From Actinomadura sp. KC345 (GTDB lineage Bacteria > Actinomycetota > Actinomycetes > Streptosporangiales > Streptosporangiaceae): a DNA stretch of 35,956 bases. Where the stretch lies: positions 1-35,956 of the forward strand of contig NZ_SMKH01000044.1 of assembly GCF_004348515.1 (NCBI RefSeq), in the 5' to 3' direction. Made by a program: the position numbers and the translations under genes. A model generated the notes under the pieces. That model saw only the letters and a program-made list of their open reading frames with translations, was not told the DNA's origin and did not search any database. Below are positions 16,123 to 24,200 of the stretch, piece by piece (within the stretch, counting starts at the first letter, position 1; every line of letters starts with the position of its first letter).

Positions 16123-17720
16123 AGCGGCGGGGGCGTGGCCAGCGGATTGGGAGCGGGGACGTAGGTGGCGCCGCGGTCGGCCGTGCGGGACCAGCGGGTG
16201 CGGAGATTCGCCTTGGCCGGCAGCGGCACCCCGGCCAGGAGCGCCCTCACCTGAGGATGGTGGTCGTGGGCGGCGAAATGCTTTCTCGCCGTCTGCCAGA
16301 GCGTTCGTTCCAGGGACGGATGCAGGTCCGCTATCGCCGCCGCGATTTCGATCAGGTGGTTGACGACGAGGCAGTAGACGACGCGGTTCCAGCCCCGGTC
16401 CGGTGCGTAGGTGAGGCTTTCGGCAACGCGCGCAGGGAGGTGGGCCAGGTCCCAGTGGCCCGCAGTGAGCTTTGTGCCCTCCAGGTCGCGGAACGCCGTG
16501 TGGACGGGCATGCCGTGGGTGTCCACGCAGATGAGCACGTTCTGGAGGTGCGGCTCCAGGACGACTCCGTGATCCAGGTAGGCGCGCAGGACCGGGGGAG
16601 CGACCTGAGCCACGTAGGCGTCCCACCATGCTCGGGCACTGTCGGATTCCGCTAGAGCCGGTAGGTCCGCAAGGAAGGTGTTGTACGGGTCGGCCAGTGC
16701 ACCGGCCAGGAGCGGCGTGCCCGGGAGGCCCTTGACGCCCTGGCGCAGGATCACGCCCAGGCCCTCGTACAGGCGGCGGTCGGCCAGGGAGATGCTGCGG
16801 TAGGCGGGTTCAGCGAGAAATGTGGAGTTCAGCTCCGTGAAGATGGGGGGCACCAACTCGTTCAGGGTTATCGCCCCGGCCAATTCGTACCAGGCGTTCT
16901 TGCGGACGCAGTTGGTGATGCGCACGTCCAGGCTGAACTTGCAGAACACGTCGGCGGCCGGCACGTACACCGTGCGGACGGACGACGTGGGCGCCGCTTC
17001 GGTGTCGGAGGGGCCGAGGTTGAGGAGCACGCCCCGCGCCAAAGCCTCCTGGAGGACGGGGTTGTCCGCCATCAGGGAGAACTGCCACGGGTGGACGGGG
17101 AGCAGCCTCCGTCCGGACGGAGCTGGAGGCCCGTACGCCTCCAGCTCCGCGAAAGCCTCCGGATGGCCTTCTTCAGCGACGACCTCCTCTGGGACGGCCA
17201 GCCAGTGGGGCCGGAAGCGCGCCCTCGCCTCAGGCGCGTACTGAAGCCAGTCCGCCGGTGAACCCTGGCGTGACTTCGGGGACGGATGAAAGCGGTGCCC
17301 CGTCACAAGGGACTGCTCCGAGTCGATGTAGGGGTCGTCCAAGGGCTCGCTTCGTGCGGCGAGGATCGCGGACAAGGCGCTGTGGCTGTCGTCCACCTGA
17401 GTGAGGAACTCCGGGTTCGCGCGACCGGTGGCCAGCTCAAGCTCACCGGCGACGAGATTTGCCAGCCTGTCCCAGGGGGCCGCGATCCACTCGTCCCCGC
17501 GCTTTTCCTCGTAGGGCGGCGCCAGGCGGTAGGTGGGGCCGACCGGAGGGCGGGCCAGGCCGGTGCGCAGCTCCACGCCCGCACGGGGGAGGCGGGCCAC
17601 CAGGTGCGCGCCGTCCGCCCACACCTGCTGCTCGGGCGCGCAGACCTCCCGGATCAGGCAGTTCAGCAGCGCGGTCGAGGTGGCGTCGTCGGCGGAGATG
17701 CCGGGTTCTGTCAGCAGCAC
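16119..17720 (-). CDS. IucA/IucC-family siderophore synthetase (second), 533 aa
   Basis: NIS synthetase: it adenylates a carboxylate, usually citrate or a citryl intermediate, and couples it to an amine or alcohol. Diagnostic motifs are TGHRFHPSPKSR (residues 140-151, ATP phosphate loop), LLPVHPWQF, the SSVRTVYV stretch that in the family binds ATP, KFSLDVRITNCVRKN and EPHLQNVLI. Its length is shorter than the roughly 600 aa of classical IucA/IucC but normal for compact forms. The start is GTG 17720 with GGGA six bases upstream. It lies 66 bases after the first synthetase and overlaps the decarboxylase. By operon order it would correspond to PvsD of vibrioferrin synthesis (citrate plus serine), but substrate choice is inference. 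Confidence 0.92.
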   Translation of the reverse strand: MLLTEPGISADDATSTALLNCLIREVCAPEQQVWADGAHLVARLPRAGVELRTGLARPPVGPTYRLAPPYEEKRGDEWIAAPWDRLANLVAGELELATGRANPEFLTQVDDSHSALSAILAARSEPLDDPYIDSEQSLVTGHRFHPSPKSRQGSPADWLQYAPEARARFRPHWLAVPEEVVAEEGHPEAFAELEAYGPPAPSGRRLLPVHPWQFSLMADNPVLQEALARGVLLNLGPSDTEAAPTSSVRTVYVPAADVFCKFSLDVRITNCVRKNAWYELAGAITLNELVPPIFTELNSTFLAEPAYRSISLADRRLYEGLGVILRQGVKGLPGTPLLAGALADPYNTFLADLPALAESDSARAWWDAYVAQVAPPVLRAYLDHGVVLEPHLQNVLICVDTHGMPVHTAFRDLEGTKLTAGHWDLAHLPARVAESLTYAPDRGWNRVVYCLVVNHLIEIAAAIADLHPSLERTLWQTARKHFAAHDHHPQVRALLAGVPLPAKANLRTRWSRTADRGATYVPAPNPLATPPPL

Positions 17721-17731
17721 GTCGGGTCCCG

Positions 17732-17774
17732 TGGCGTGGTCGGCGGTCGGTGGGCGGTCTGGCGTGGTCGGCGG
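17732..17774. repeat. 15-bp direct repeat between the two synthetase genes
   Basis: TGGCGTGGTCGGCGG occurs at 17732-17746 and again at 17760-17774, within the only gap longer than a few bases in the siderophore operon (17721-17786). It may be simple sequence duplication; no regulatory role is evident. Confidence 0.6.
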
Positions 17775-17786
17775 GCGCGGTCCGGG

Positions 17787-19406
17787 TCACGGGCACGTGG
17801 CGTCCCGGCGCAGGTAGTTCGGCCCCGGCGGGCCGTAGTGCTTGTTGATGTCGGCCGCGCCGGTCCTCGCCTTGTCGACGAGGGTTCCGGCGGTGAGCAT
17901 GGCCTTGCCCGGCAGGGCGTCCGCGTCCAGCGTGCGGGAGCGCAGGAACGCCTCGTCCGGCCCGAGGGCCTCGTCCAGCCGCTCGCGGATCATCGCGCGG
18001 CCGGTGCGCCAGGGCAGGAGGCCGCGCTCGGCCAGTCCCAGGGCCGGGGCGGCGGCGCACAGGTGCAGCGTGATGGTGACGAAGACGCGGGCGAGCGCCT
18101 CGTCGTCGTCGGTCGTCATCCTGCGGTCGATGAGGTCGCGCGGGTCCGTGCCGGGGGACGGCGGGAGGCGCTCCCGGAGCCGGGACGTGTTGATGAGCGT
18201 GCCGTCGTTGTCCTTGATGAGGAGGCGGAGCGGGGCGTCGTCCAGGACGAGGGCGACGTTCTGCTGGTGTGCCTCTAGCGCGATGCCGTAGCGGAACAGA
18301 GTGACGTTCCAGGAGAACAGCGCGGAGAGGTAGGCGTCGAAGACCGCCTCGACGTCCCACCGTTCGACCACGTGACCATGGTCCGGGGCATCCGCGAGCA
18401 GCGCCGCTATCGGGACGATGTGCGCGCGCGCCGTCTCGGGCGGGAAACGTCGAACGAGATAGCCCAGGAGGGGGTCCTGCGCGTGGCCGTAGGTCTGCTC
18501 GTCGGCGAGGAGGACCGGGAGCTCCGGTTCCCGTAGCAGCACACGGTGCAGGATGCGTTCGACCAGCGCGCCGTCCGGCAGGGTGCCGGGCATGATCGTG
18601 CGGCGGTTGCGCAGGCCGAGGGTGCTGGTCGGCAGCGGCATCTTGAGGTGCCCCAGCGGCGCGGCGGCCACGGTCCGCATCGAGAGGGTGGGCGTGACCT
18701 GCAGGTACGGCTCGGGGGCCAGCGCCGCGCCGGGATGCCCGCGCACCTGGCGCACCGCCAGCGGGTGGACGGGGAACAGCGCGGCGCCCCCGCCGGCGTC
18801 GGGCGCGCCGAGGCCGACGTCCGCGGGGCTCGGCCACCAGCCCGGCAGCGACCCGGCGAGCGCCGGGTTCCGCACCGCCGCCCAGCGCAGCGGGAAGGAC
18901 GGCGCGAACTCGGGCGCGTAGCGGCTCAGATCGGCCATGGACAGCCCCGCGCGTGAGCGCCCGGCCGGATGCACCGGATGGTCGTTGTAGGCGGCGAGCG
19001 TCTCGTAGAACGTGCCGGGGCCCGTCCGCAGCTCGTCCGGGATGCGCGCCAGCCGCCGGTGCACGGCCGGGCGCGCGTCGTCGTGGAGCCTGACGGTCGC
19101 GAGGGCGTCCCGGCACTCCCGCTCGAACGCCTCGATGTCGTCGCTCGGGTCCGCCAGTGCGCGCACGGCGGTGAAGACGTCGCCCAGCCCGAGGGCCTGC
19201 GCCGGGTCCACCACGAGTTCGGAGAGGAAGGCGGGGCGCGCGGCCAGGAGGCGCACGGAACGCCCCGGCAGTCTCAGCGTCCGGTGCTCGACGAGGCGGC
19301 GCAGGCCCGCGTAGTCCTCGCGCAGGAGCGCGTCGAGAACCCGGGCCGCCAGACGCCCTTCGGCGTCGTCGGTCACGGGGTCGTCGGTCGCAGGGTCGCC
19401 GCTCAC
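17787..19406 (-). CDS. IucA/IucC-family siderophore synthetase (first), 539 aa
   Basis: A second, diverged NIS synthetase. The N-terminal third is helical, with YNDHPVHPAGRSR at residues 141-152 (equivalent of HPxxKxR). LFPVHPLAVRQV follows, then TPTLSMRTVAA for the ATP-binding Ser-Met-Arg-Thr, PTSTLGLRNRRTI, and ALEAHQQNVALVLDD near the C-terminal palm, ending with NKHYGPPGPNYL. GTG 19406 overlaps the stop of the ATP-grasp gene (GTGA), so translation is coupled. By order it would be the counterpart of PvsB, which joins the citryl half to the other half of vibrioferrin. The two synthetases in this operon share motifs but little else, suggesting different substrates rather than recent duplication. 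Confidence 0.92.
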   Translation of the reverse strand: MSGDPATDDPVTDDAEGRLAARVLDALLREDYAGLRRLVEHRTLRLPGRSVRLLAARPAFLSELVVDPAQALGLGDVFTAVRALADPSDDIEAFERECRDALATVRLHDDARPAVHRRLARIPDELRTGPGTFYETLAAYNDHPVHPAGRSRAGLSMADLSRYAPEFAPSFPLRWAAVRNPALAGSLPGWWPSPADVGLGAPDAGGGAALFPVHPLAVRQVRGHPGAALAPEPYLQVTPTLSMRTVAAAPLGHLKMPLPTSTLGLRNRRTIMPGTLPDGALVERILHRVLLREPELPVLLADEQTYGHAQDPLLGYLVRRFPPETARAHIVPIAALLADAPDHGHVVERWDVEAVFDAYLSALFSWNVTLFRYGIALEAHQQNVALVLDDAPLRLLIKDNDGTLINTSRLRERLPPSPGTDPRDLIDRRMTTDDDEALARVFVTITLHLCAAAPALGLAERGLLPWRTGRAMIRERLDEALGPDEAFLRSRTLDADALPGKAMLTAGTLVDKARTGAADINKHYGPPGPNYLRRDATCP

Positions 19407-20551
19407 GCGATCGTCCAGTCGTGGGCGTCACGGAAGCGCGCCAGTGCGGCGTCCACCTCGCCTGCCTCGGGGCCGATGGCGCGGACCGTGCCCAGGTAGT
19501 CGCGGTTGGTACGGGTGAGGGCGACCGTGTCCCCGACCGCGCGCTGCGGACGGTAGTCCAGCCGCACTGGGCCGTCGTCCATCTGGAGGGGGCCGGGAGC
19601 CGCGGTGAGCTTGCCGGAGCGGTCGGCGATGACCGGTTCGGCGACGGCATGCCGCCGCTCGCGGGCGTGCCAGGCCCGCAGGGGCGCTCCCAGGTGGACC
19701 TTCAGGATTTCCTCGAACAGCGGAACGCCGAGCAGGTCCGCCAAGAGGAAGTCGCAGTGGTCACCGATCAGCCGGTAGTTGACTTCAATGATGCGGGCGC
19801 GTCCCTCATGGACGACGAACTCGGTATGGCAGGCCCCGAAGCCGACACCCATCGCTTCGAGCTGCTCCAAGACCGCAGGCGTCTCTGGGGGCGGCTCCGT
19901 CCACTCAAGGCGCTCCTCCACGAAGAAGGGCGGCGGAGACACGGTCGTGCGAAACGACCCGAGGATGCGCAGCTCCCGCCCGTCACCGAGCGTCTCCAGC
20001 GTGTGGAGGCGGCCTGGGAGATACTCCTCCGCCACCAGGGGACCGTCCCGGTGAGCGGCGATCTCGTCCCGCCGTGTGGCCAGCTCGGCGGCGTCCTGGA
20101 CGAGGAACACGTCCTCACTGGCCACACCCTCGCGCGGCTTGAGGACGAGCGGATACGGCGCGTCCGGCGGCACCCGGCAGGCGTCCGCCGAGAAGACCGG
20201 ATCGAGGGACGCGAGGTGCCGCCGCATGAGCGCCTTGTTCTTCGCGCGCGTCGCCGCCCGCCAGTCCTTGGCGGGGAGCCCGAAATAGGCGGCGGCCAGC
20301 GCGGCGGGCGCCTGGAGGAAGTCGCTGTTGGAGAACACGGCCGCGGGCTCGCCGCGTCCCACGGCGGCGATGATCTCGCGGAAGTCGGAGACGTCGCAGT
20401 CCACGACCGGCCCGCCGAACGTGCCCGCGTGGGCCGTGGGACGATCGGTCAGCAGGACCGTCTCCAGTCCCAGGCGCGCCGCGGCGGGCAGGAACCCGTG
20501 CGTCACCGAGTCGGTCGTCTTCCCGGCGACCAGGTAGAGAGAGGCGGCCAC
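19403..20551 (-). CDS. ATP-grasp ligase of siderophore operon (PvsA-like), 382 aa
   Basis: ATP-grasp carboxylate-amine ligase. YPLVLKPREGVASEDVFLV is the central ATP-binding strand and flexible loop, VAEEYLPG the hinge, and FVVHEGRARIIEVNYRLIGDH the metal-binding Glu/Asn segment. The first hundred residues are the Rossmann-like A domain (LYLVAGKTTDSVTHGFLPAA). GTG 20551 has GGAAAGG six bases upstream; the open frame extends to 21289 only by running through the promoter and the opposite HD gene. It is the first gene of a four-gene operon preceded by an iron box. In vibrioferrin synthesis the ATP-grasp enzyme PvsA makes an amide between an amino acid and a keto acid; the same kind of step is inferred here. 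Confidence 0.88.
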   Translation of the reverse strand: MAASLYLVAGKTTDSVTHGFLPAAARLGLETVLLTDRPTAHAGTFGGPVVDCDVSDFREIIAAVGRGEPAAVFSNSDFLQAPAALAAAYFGLPAKDWRAATRAKNKALMRRHLASLDPVFSADACRVPPDAPYPLVLKPREGVASEDVFLVQDAAELATRRDEIAAHRDGPLVAEEYLPGRLHTLETLGDGRELRILGSFRTTVSPPPFFVEERLEWTEPPPETPAVLEQLEAMGVGFGACHTEFVVHEGRARIIEVNYRLIGDHCDFLLADLLGVPLFEEILKVHLGAPLRAWHARERRHAVAEPVIADRSGKLTAAPGPLQMDDGPVRLDYRPQRAVGDTVALTRTNRDYLGTVRAIGPEAGEVDAALARFRDAHDWTIA

Positions 20552-20646
20552 GATCGGCCTTTCCAGTGCGGAGTTGCGTCCAGGTGGAGCTGAGGCTGCG
20601 TGCGGTGAGGGTGAGACCAGGCGGCGTCCGAGGCAGGCGCAGCGGG

Positions 20647-20665
20647 TGAGGTAAGCCTTGCCTAA
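20647..20665 (-). promoter_or_regulatory. IdeR/DmdR (DtxR-family) iron box for the siderophore operon
   Basis: On the minus strand TTAGGCAAGGCTTACCTCA agrees at 15 of 19 positions with the actinobacterial iron-box consensus (TTAGGTTAGGCTAACCTAA). It lies 96 bases before the GTG of the ATP-grasp gene. GTGACA, 17 bases, TACCTC can be drawn as a -35/-10 pair across it, so a bound iron-loaded repressor would block initiation. Confidence 0.85.
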
Positions 20666-20758
20666 CTCGCTGTCACCATAGTGGCGGGGGCCGCATGCGG
20701 AGGCAAGAACGGCGGCATCGCGTGTCCCGGCCGTTCGGCGGTCCGCCAGGATGGGCTC

Positions 20759-21367
20759 ATGGATCTTGTCGACCGGTGGGTCGCGCTCGCGGGACCTCAC
20801 ACCCGGCATATCGGAATGGAACTGGACAAGCGCTACGGCGAACCGCACCGCCGCTACCACACGCGCCGGCACCTCGCCGCCGTCCTCGACCTTGTGGACG
20901 AACTCGCCGGGCACGCCGCCGCGCCCGACACCGTCCGCGTCGCCGCCTGGTTCCACGACGCCGTCTACGACCCCGAGCGCGCCGACAACGAGGAGCGCAG
21001 CGCCCGCCTCGCCGCACGCATGCTCGCGGACACCGACCTCCGCGAGCCTGAGATCGAACAAGTGGTCCGGCTCATCGAGCTGACCACCACGCACGCGCCG
21101 GACGACGACGACCCGGACGGCCAGGTGCTGTGCGACGCCGACCTCGCCATCCTCGGCGCGGAGCCCGACCAGTACGCCGCCTACGCCGCCGCCGTCCGCG
21201 AGGAGTACGCGTTCGTCCCGGACGAGTTCTTCCAGGCGGGACGCGCCGAAGTCCTCAACGGCCTGCTGGCGCTCCCCAGCCTGTTCCACACCGCACCGGC
21301 CCGGGAACGCTTCGAAGACCGCGCACGGAACAACATCCGGACGGAGCTGACGCTCCTCAACGCGTGA
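20759..21367 (+). CDS. HD-domain metal-dependent phosphohydrolase, 202 aa
   Basis: Predicted HD hydrolase of the COG4339 kind. The first metal ligand is in RRYHTRRHLA (His34), the HD doublet in AWFHDAVYDP (His66-Asp67), a following EERSARLAARML helix, and CDADLAILG gives the last Asp. Such proteins are small soluble phosphohydrolases with unknown nucleotide or small-molecule substrates. ATG 20759 has CAGGAT six bases upstream and no clear Shine-Dalgarno sequence. It is divergent from the siderophore operon and shares its 207-base intergenic region with the iron box, but the box lies on the operon side. Its last 11 bases overlap the end of the convergent DUF4031 gene. Confidence 0.87.
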   Translation: MDLVDRWVALAGPHTRHIGMELDKRYGEPHRRYHTRRHLAAVLDLVDELAGHAAAPDTVRVAAWFHDAVYDPERADNEERSARLAARMLADTDLREPEIEQVVRLIELTTTHAPDDDDPDGQVLCDADLAILGAEPDQYAAYAAAVREEYAFVPDEFFQAGRAEVLNGLLALPSLFHTAPARERFEDRARNNIRTELTLLNA

Positions 21368-21638
21368 CAGGGGCGTTCCGCCGGTAGTCCTTGCGCCTGC
21401 GCAGGCCGGCCGCGGTGAGCCGCGAGAGGAGCTCCTGGCAGCCGACCGCCTCCGCCCCCAGCAGCACGGCCTTCTCGTAGAGTTCGGACGGGACGTCGTA
21501 GTGGTCGCGCTCGAACGCCCGTGGCGGCATCCCCAGTTCCGCCGCGAAGACGTGCAGCTCCCCGTACGAGACGTCGCTGACCATGTGCGACCACACGCGC
21601 CCGCGCGCGGGCCACAGCGGCGGATCTATGAGGATCAA
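21357..21638 (-). CDS. DUF4031 domain protein, 93 aa
   Basis: A compact protein beginning LILIDPPLWPARGRVWSHMV and continuing with SDVSYGELHVFAAELGMPP, which is the signature start of DUF4031. It includes ERDHYDVPSELYEKAVLLGA in the middle and a basic tail. Function is unknown in the family. The start is TTG 21638 with GGAG five bases upstream; there is no ATG in frame before the conserved DPPLWP motif, so a TTG start is needed. It converges on the HD gene with an 11-base overlap and is divergent from the M20 peptidase. Confidence 0.85.
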   Translation of the reverse strand: MILIDPPLWPARGRVWSHMVSDVSYGELHVFAAELGMPPRAFERDHYDVPSELYEKAVLLGAEAVGCQELLSRLTAAGLRRRKDYRRNAPVTR

Positions 21639-21710
21639 GACGGCTCCGGGGGACGAGTGACCGGGATCCCTTACAGTTCCCTGACAGTACACATGCGAAG
21701 GGGCATGCAG

Positions 21711-23111
21711 GTGACCGACGTACAGCCGAGCGACGTGGCCGCGCACATCCAGGCCGGCCGGGACCGGTTCATCGCCGACCTCAAGGAATGGCTGGCGATC
21801 CCGTCGATCTCCGGGGATCCGGCCCACGCCGGGGACGTGCGGAAGTCCGCCGGATGGCTGGCCGGATACCTGCGCGACCAGGGCTTCCCCACGGTCGAGG
21901 TCTGGGAGACGCCCGGACTCCCCGCCGTCTACGCCGAATGGCCCGCCGAGGACCCCGCCGCCCCGGCCGTCGTCGTGTACGGCCACCACGACGTCCAGCC
22001 GGTCGAGCCGCTGGACGAGTGGGACACCGACCCGTTCGCGCCGGTGGAGAACGGCGACCGGCTCATCGGGCGCGGCGCGTCCGACGACAAGGGGCAGATC
22101 TTCTTCCACACGCTCGGGATCAGCGCGTCGCTCGCCGCGTCCGGGCGGAAGGCGCCGCCCGTCACGGTCAAGCTCCTGGTGGAGGGCGAGGAGGAGTCCG
22201 GGTCGGTGCACTTCGCCGACCTGCTGCGCACCCACCGGGAACGGCTCGCCTGCGACGCCGTCGTCATCAGCGACACCACGATGTGGGCGGCGGACGTCCC
22301 GTCGATGTGCACCGGGATGCGCGGCCTGACCGAGGCCGAGGTCACGCTGCGGGGACCGTCCTCCGACCTGCACTCCGGCTCCTTCGGCGGCGCGGTGCCG
22401 AACCCTCTGCAGGCCATGGCGAAACTGCTCGCCGCCCTGCACGACGCCGACGGCCGCGTCACCCTCCCCGGCTTCTACGACGACGTCGTCCCGCTGACGG
22501 ACGAGGAGCGGGAGCTGTTCGCACGGCTCCCGTTCGACGAGGACGAGTGGCTGCGGGGCGCCGGCGACAGCCGCGCCGCCCACGGAGAGAAGGGCTACAG
22601 CACCCTGGAGAGGATCTGGGCCCGGCCCACGGCCGAGATCAACGGCATGTGGGGCGGGCACACCGGACCCGGCGGCAAGACCATCGTCCCCCGGGACGCG
22701 CACGCCAAGATCTCGTTCCGGCTGGTCGCGGGCCAGGATCCCCGCAAGGTTCAGGAGGCGTTCACGGCGTGGGTCGCCGAGCAGGCCCCGCCCGGCGTCG
22801 AGGCCGAGGTGCGCGTCTCCGGCGCCGGCGTCCGGCCGTGCTTCTCGCCGATCGACTCCGCCGGCGTCAAGGCCGCGCGCCGCGCGATGGAGCGGGCGTT
22901 CGGCACGGAGGTCCTGTTCACCCGCGAAGGCGGCAGCGGCCCCGAGGCCGACCTCGCCGACATCCTGGGCGCGCCGCTGGTCTTCGTCGCGGTCGGGCTG
23001 AACGGCGACCGCATCCACGCCCCGAACGAGAAGGTCGAGATCCCGCTGCTCCTCAAGGGCGCCGAAGCCGCCGCGTACCTGTGGGAAGAACTCGCCACGG
23101 CGCTGCGCTGA
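21711..23111 (+). CDS. M20-family metallopeptidase/dipeptidase, 466 aa
   Basis: Dinuclear zinc peptidase of the ArgE/DapE/CPG2 (M20) family. The first metal motif is VVYGHHDVQP (His92, Asp94). RGASDDKG supplies the bridging Asp, LLVEGEEESGS the catalytic Glu-Glu pair, GGHTGPGGKTIVP sits at the start of the return from the lid domain, and DRIHAPNEKVEI gives the last His. The lid (dimerisation) domain spans about residues 205-350. Overall length fits the actinobacterial 'dipeptidase' group. GTG 21711 is preferred because AAGGGG lies seven bases before it; ATG 21705 and ATG 21693 are alternatives. The next gene (nudC) starts 22 bases downstream, so both are probably on one transcript. Substrates are likely dipeptides or acylated amino acids. 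Confidence 0.92.
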   Translation: MTDVQPSDVAAHIQAGRDRFIADLKEWLAIPSISGDPAHAGDVRKSAGWLAGYLRDQGFPTVEVWETPGLPAVYAEWPAEDPAAPAVVVYGHHDVQPVEPLDEWDTDPFAPVENGDRLIGRGASDDKGQIFFHTLGISASLAASGRKAPPVTVKLLVEGEEESGSVHFADLLRTHRERLACDAVVISDTTMWAADVPSMCTGMRGLTEAEVTLRGPSSDLHSGSFGGAVPNPLQAMAKLLAALHDADGRVTLPGFYDDVVPLTDEERELFARLPFDEDEWLRGAGDSRAAHGEKGYSTLERIWARPTAEINGMWGGHTGPGGKTIVPRDAHAKISFRLVAGQDPRKVQEAFTAWVAEQAPPGVEAEVRVSGAGVRPCFSPIDSAGVKAARRAMERAFGTEVLFTREGGSGPEADLADILGAPLVFVAVGLNGDRIHAPNEKVEIPLLLKGAEAAAYLWEELATALR

Positions 23112-23133
23112 CGACCCCGGAGAGGAGCACGAC

Positions 23134-24045
23134 GTGACCGAAGGCCCCCTGGAGTGGCTGGCCCTCGCGCGCGGCACCCTCGACAGGGGCGCGCTGAACC
23201 GCCGCGACGACGCCTGGCTGGACGCCGCCTGGGCGGACCCGGGCACCCGCGTGGTCGTCGTCGAAGACGGTCGCGCGCTGGTGAGCCATGAGCCCGACCC
23301 CGCGCTCGTCCTCGTCCCGCCGGAGCAGGCGCCCGGCGGTGAGCGCTGGCTCCTCGGCGTGGACGCCGCCGGCACCGCCTACTTCGGGACGTCCGGGCCG
23401 CTGCCCGCCATCGAGGGGGCGCAGCCGTCCGGGCTCCGCCGCGTCGGCGCCGTCCTCGGCGACCGGGACTCCGGGCTGCTCACCCACGTCGTGGCGCTGG
23501 AGCACTGGCACAGGAACAACCGGTACTGCCCGCGCTGCGGCACCGAGACGCGAACGGCCTCCGCCGGGCACGTGCGCGTGTGCCCCGAGGACGGATCCCA
23601 GCACTTCCCCCGCGTCGACCCGGCCGTGATCATGCTGGTGACCGACGGGGACGACCGGATCCTGCTGGCCCGCGGGCCGCAGTGGCCCGCCGACCGCCGC
23701 TCGATCCTCGCCGGGTTCGTCGAACCGGGCGAGTCCCTCGAACAGGCCGTCGCCCGGGAGGTGAAGGAGGAGGTCGGGCTGCCCGTCCGGGACGTCCGCT
23801 ACCTCGGCAGCCAGCCGTGGCCGCTGCCGCAGAGCCTCATGCTCGGCTTCACCGCCAAGGCGGACGGCGACGTCCCGCTGGCTCCCGACCCGGAGGAGAT
23901 CCTGGACGCCGCCTGGTACACCCGCGACGAGCTCCGCGCCGCCATCGACGCCGGCGACATCGTCGCACCGGGGCCCCTGTCCATCGCCGCCCAGCTCATC
24001 ATGCGCTGGTACGGCGGCGAACTTCCGAGGATGCCCGTCTTCTGA
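23134..24045 (+). CDS. nudC: NADH pyrophosphatase / NAD-capped RNA hydrolase NudC, 303 aa
   Basis: Hydrolyses NAD(H) to NMN and AMP and, in characterised homologues, removes NAD caps from RNA. The N-terminal domain is followed by a zinc ribbon (Cys132, Cys135, Cys150). The NUDIX box is GFVEPGESLEQAVAREVKEE continued by VGL, and SQPWPLPQSLMLGF is the specificity signature of NudC. The fourth ribbon Cys is missing: CPEDGSQHF stands where CxxC is expected, which I believe is common in actinobacterial NudC. GTG 23134 has GGAGAGGAG upstream. A strong inverted repeat follows the stop, and the divergent mycoredoxin/uvrD2 pair lies beyond it, as in Mycobacterium (Rv3199c). Confidence 0.95.
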   Translation: MTEGPLEWLALARGTLDRGALNRRDDAWLDAAWADPGTRVVVVEDGRALVSHEPDPALVLVPPEQAPGGERWLLGVDAAGTAYFGTSGPLPAIEGAQPSGLRRVGAVLGDRDSGLLTHVVALEHWHRNNRYCPRCGTETRTASAGHVRVCPEDGSQHFPRVDPAVIMLVTDGDDRILLARGPQWPADRRSILAGFVEPGESLEQAVAREVKEEVGLPVRDVRYLGSQPWPLPQSLMLGFTAKADGDVPLAPDPEEILDAAWYTRDELRAAIDAGDIVAPGPLSIAAQLIMRWYGGELPRMPVF

Positions 24046-24090
24046 CGGAGGGTGCCGGAGGGGCGCTCCCCGCGCACGCGGGCACGGAAA

Positions 24091-24118
24091 GGCCCGCCGA
24101 CCGCGAGGTCGGCGGGCC
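24091..24118. terminator. Bidirectional terminator between nudC and mycoredoxin
   Basis: A perfect 12-bp stem, GGCCCGCCGACC at 24091-24102 and GGTCGGCGGGCC at 24107-24118, around a GCGA loop. It sits between two convergent genes. On the minus strand the stem is followed by TTT, favouring termination of the mycoredoxin transcript. Confidence 0.85.
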
Positions 24119-24200
24119 CTGTGTTCGGCGCCCTGTGTTCGGCGCCCTGTGTTCGGCGCCCTGTGTTCGGCGCTCGGTGTTCAGCGCTCGGTGTTCAGCG
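24117..24200. repeat. 14-bp tandem repeat spanning the mycoredoxin stop codon
   Basis: Six 14-base units without gaps: CCCTGTGTTCGGCG four times (24117-24172), then CTCGGTGTTCAGCG twice (24173-24200), followed by a partial CTCGGT. The mycoredoxin TGA (24197-24195) lies inside the last unit, and the array joins the terminator stem, overlapping it by two bases. Confidence 0.95.

Noticed and set aside
19403..21289. A 628-residue fusion of an N-terminal unknown region with the ATP-grasp protein
   Set aside because: The extension runs through the iron box and antisense to the HD gene; GTG 20551 has a proper ribosome site and begins the domain.
24117..24200. CRISPR-like or protein-binding iteron array
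   Set aside because: Units are 14 bases with no spacers, few in number, and partly inside a gene; there is no cas or replication gene.
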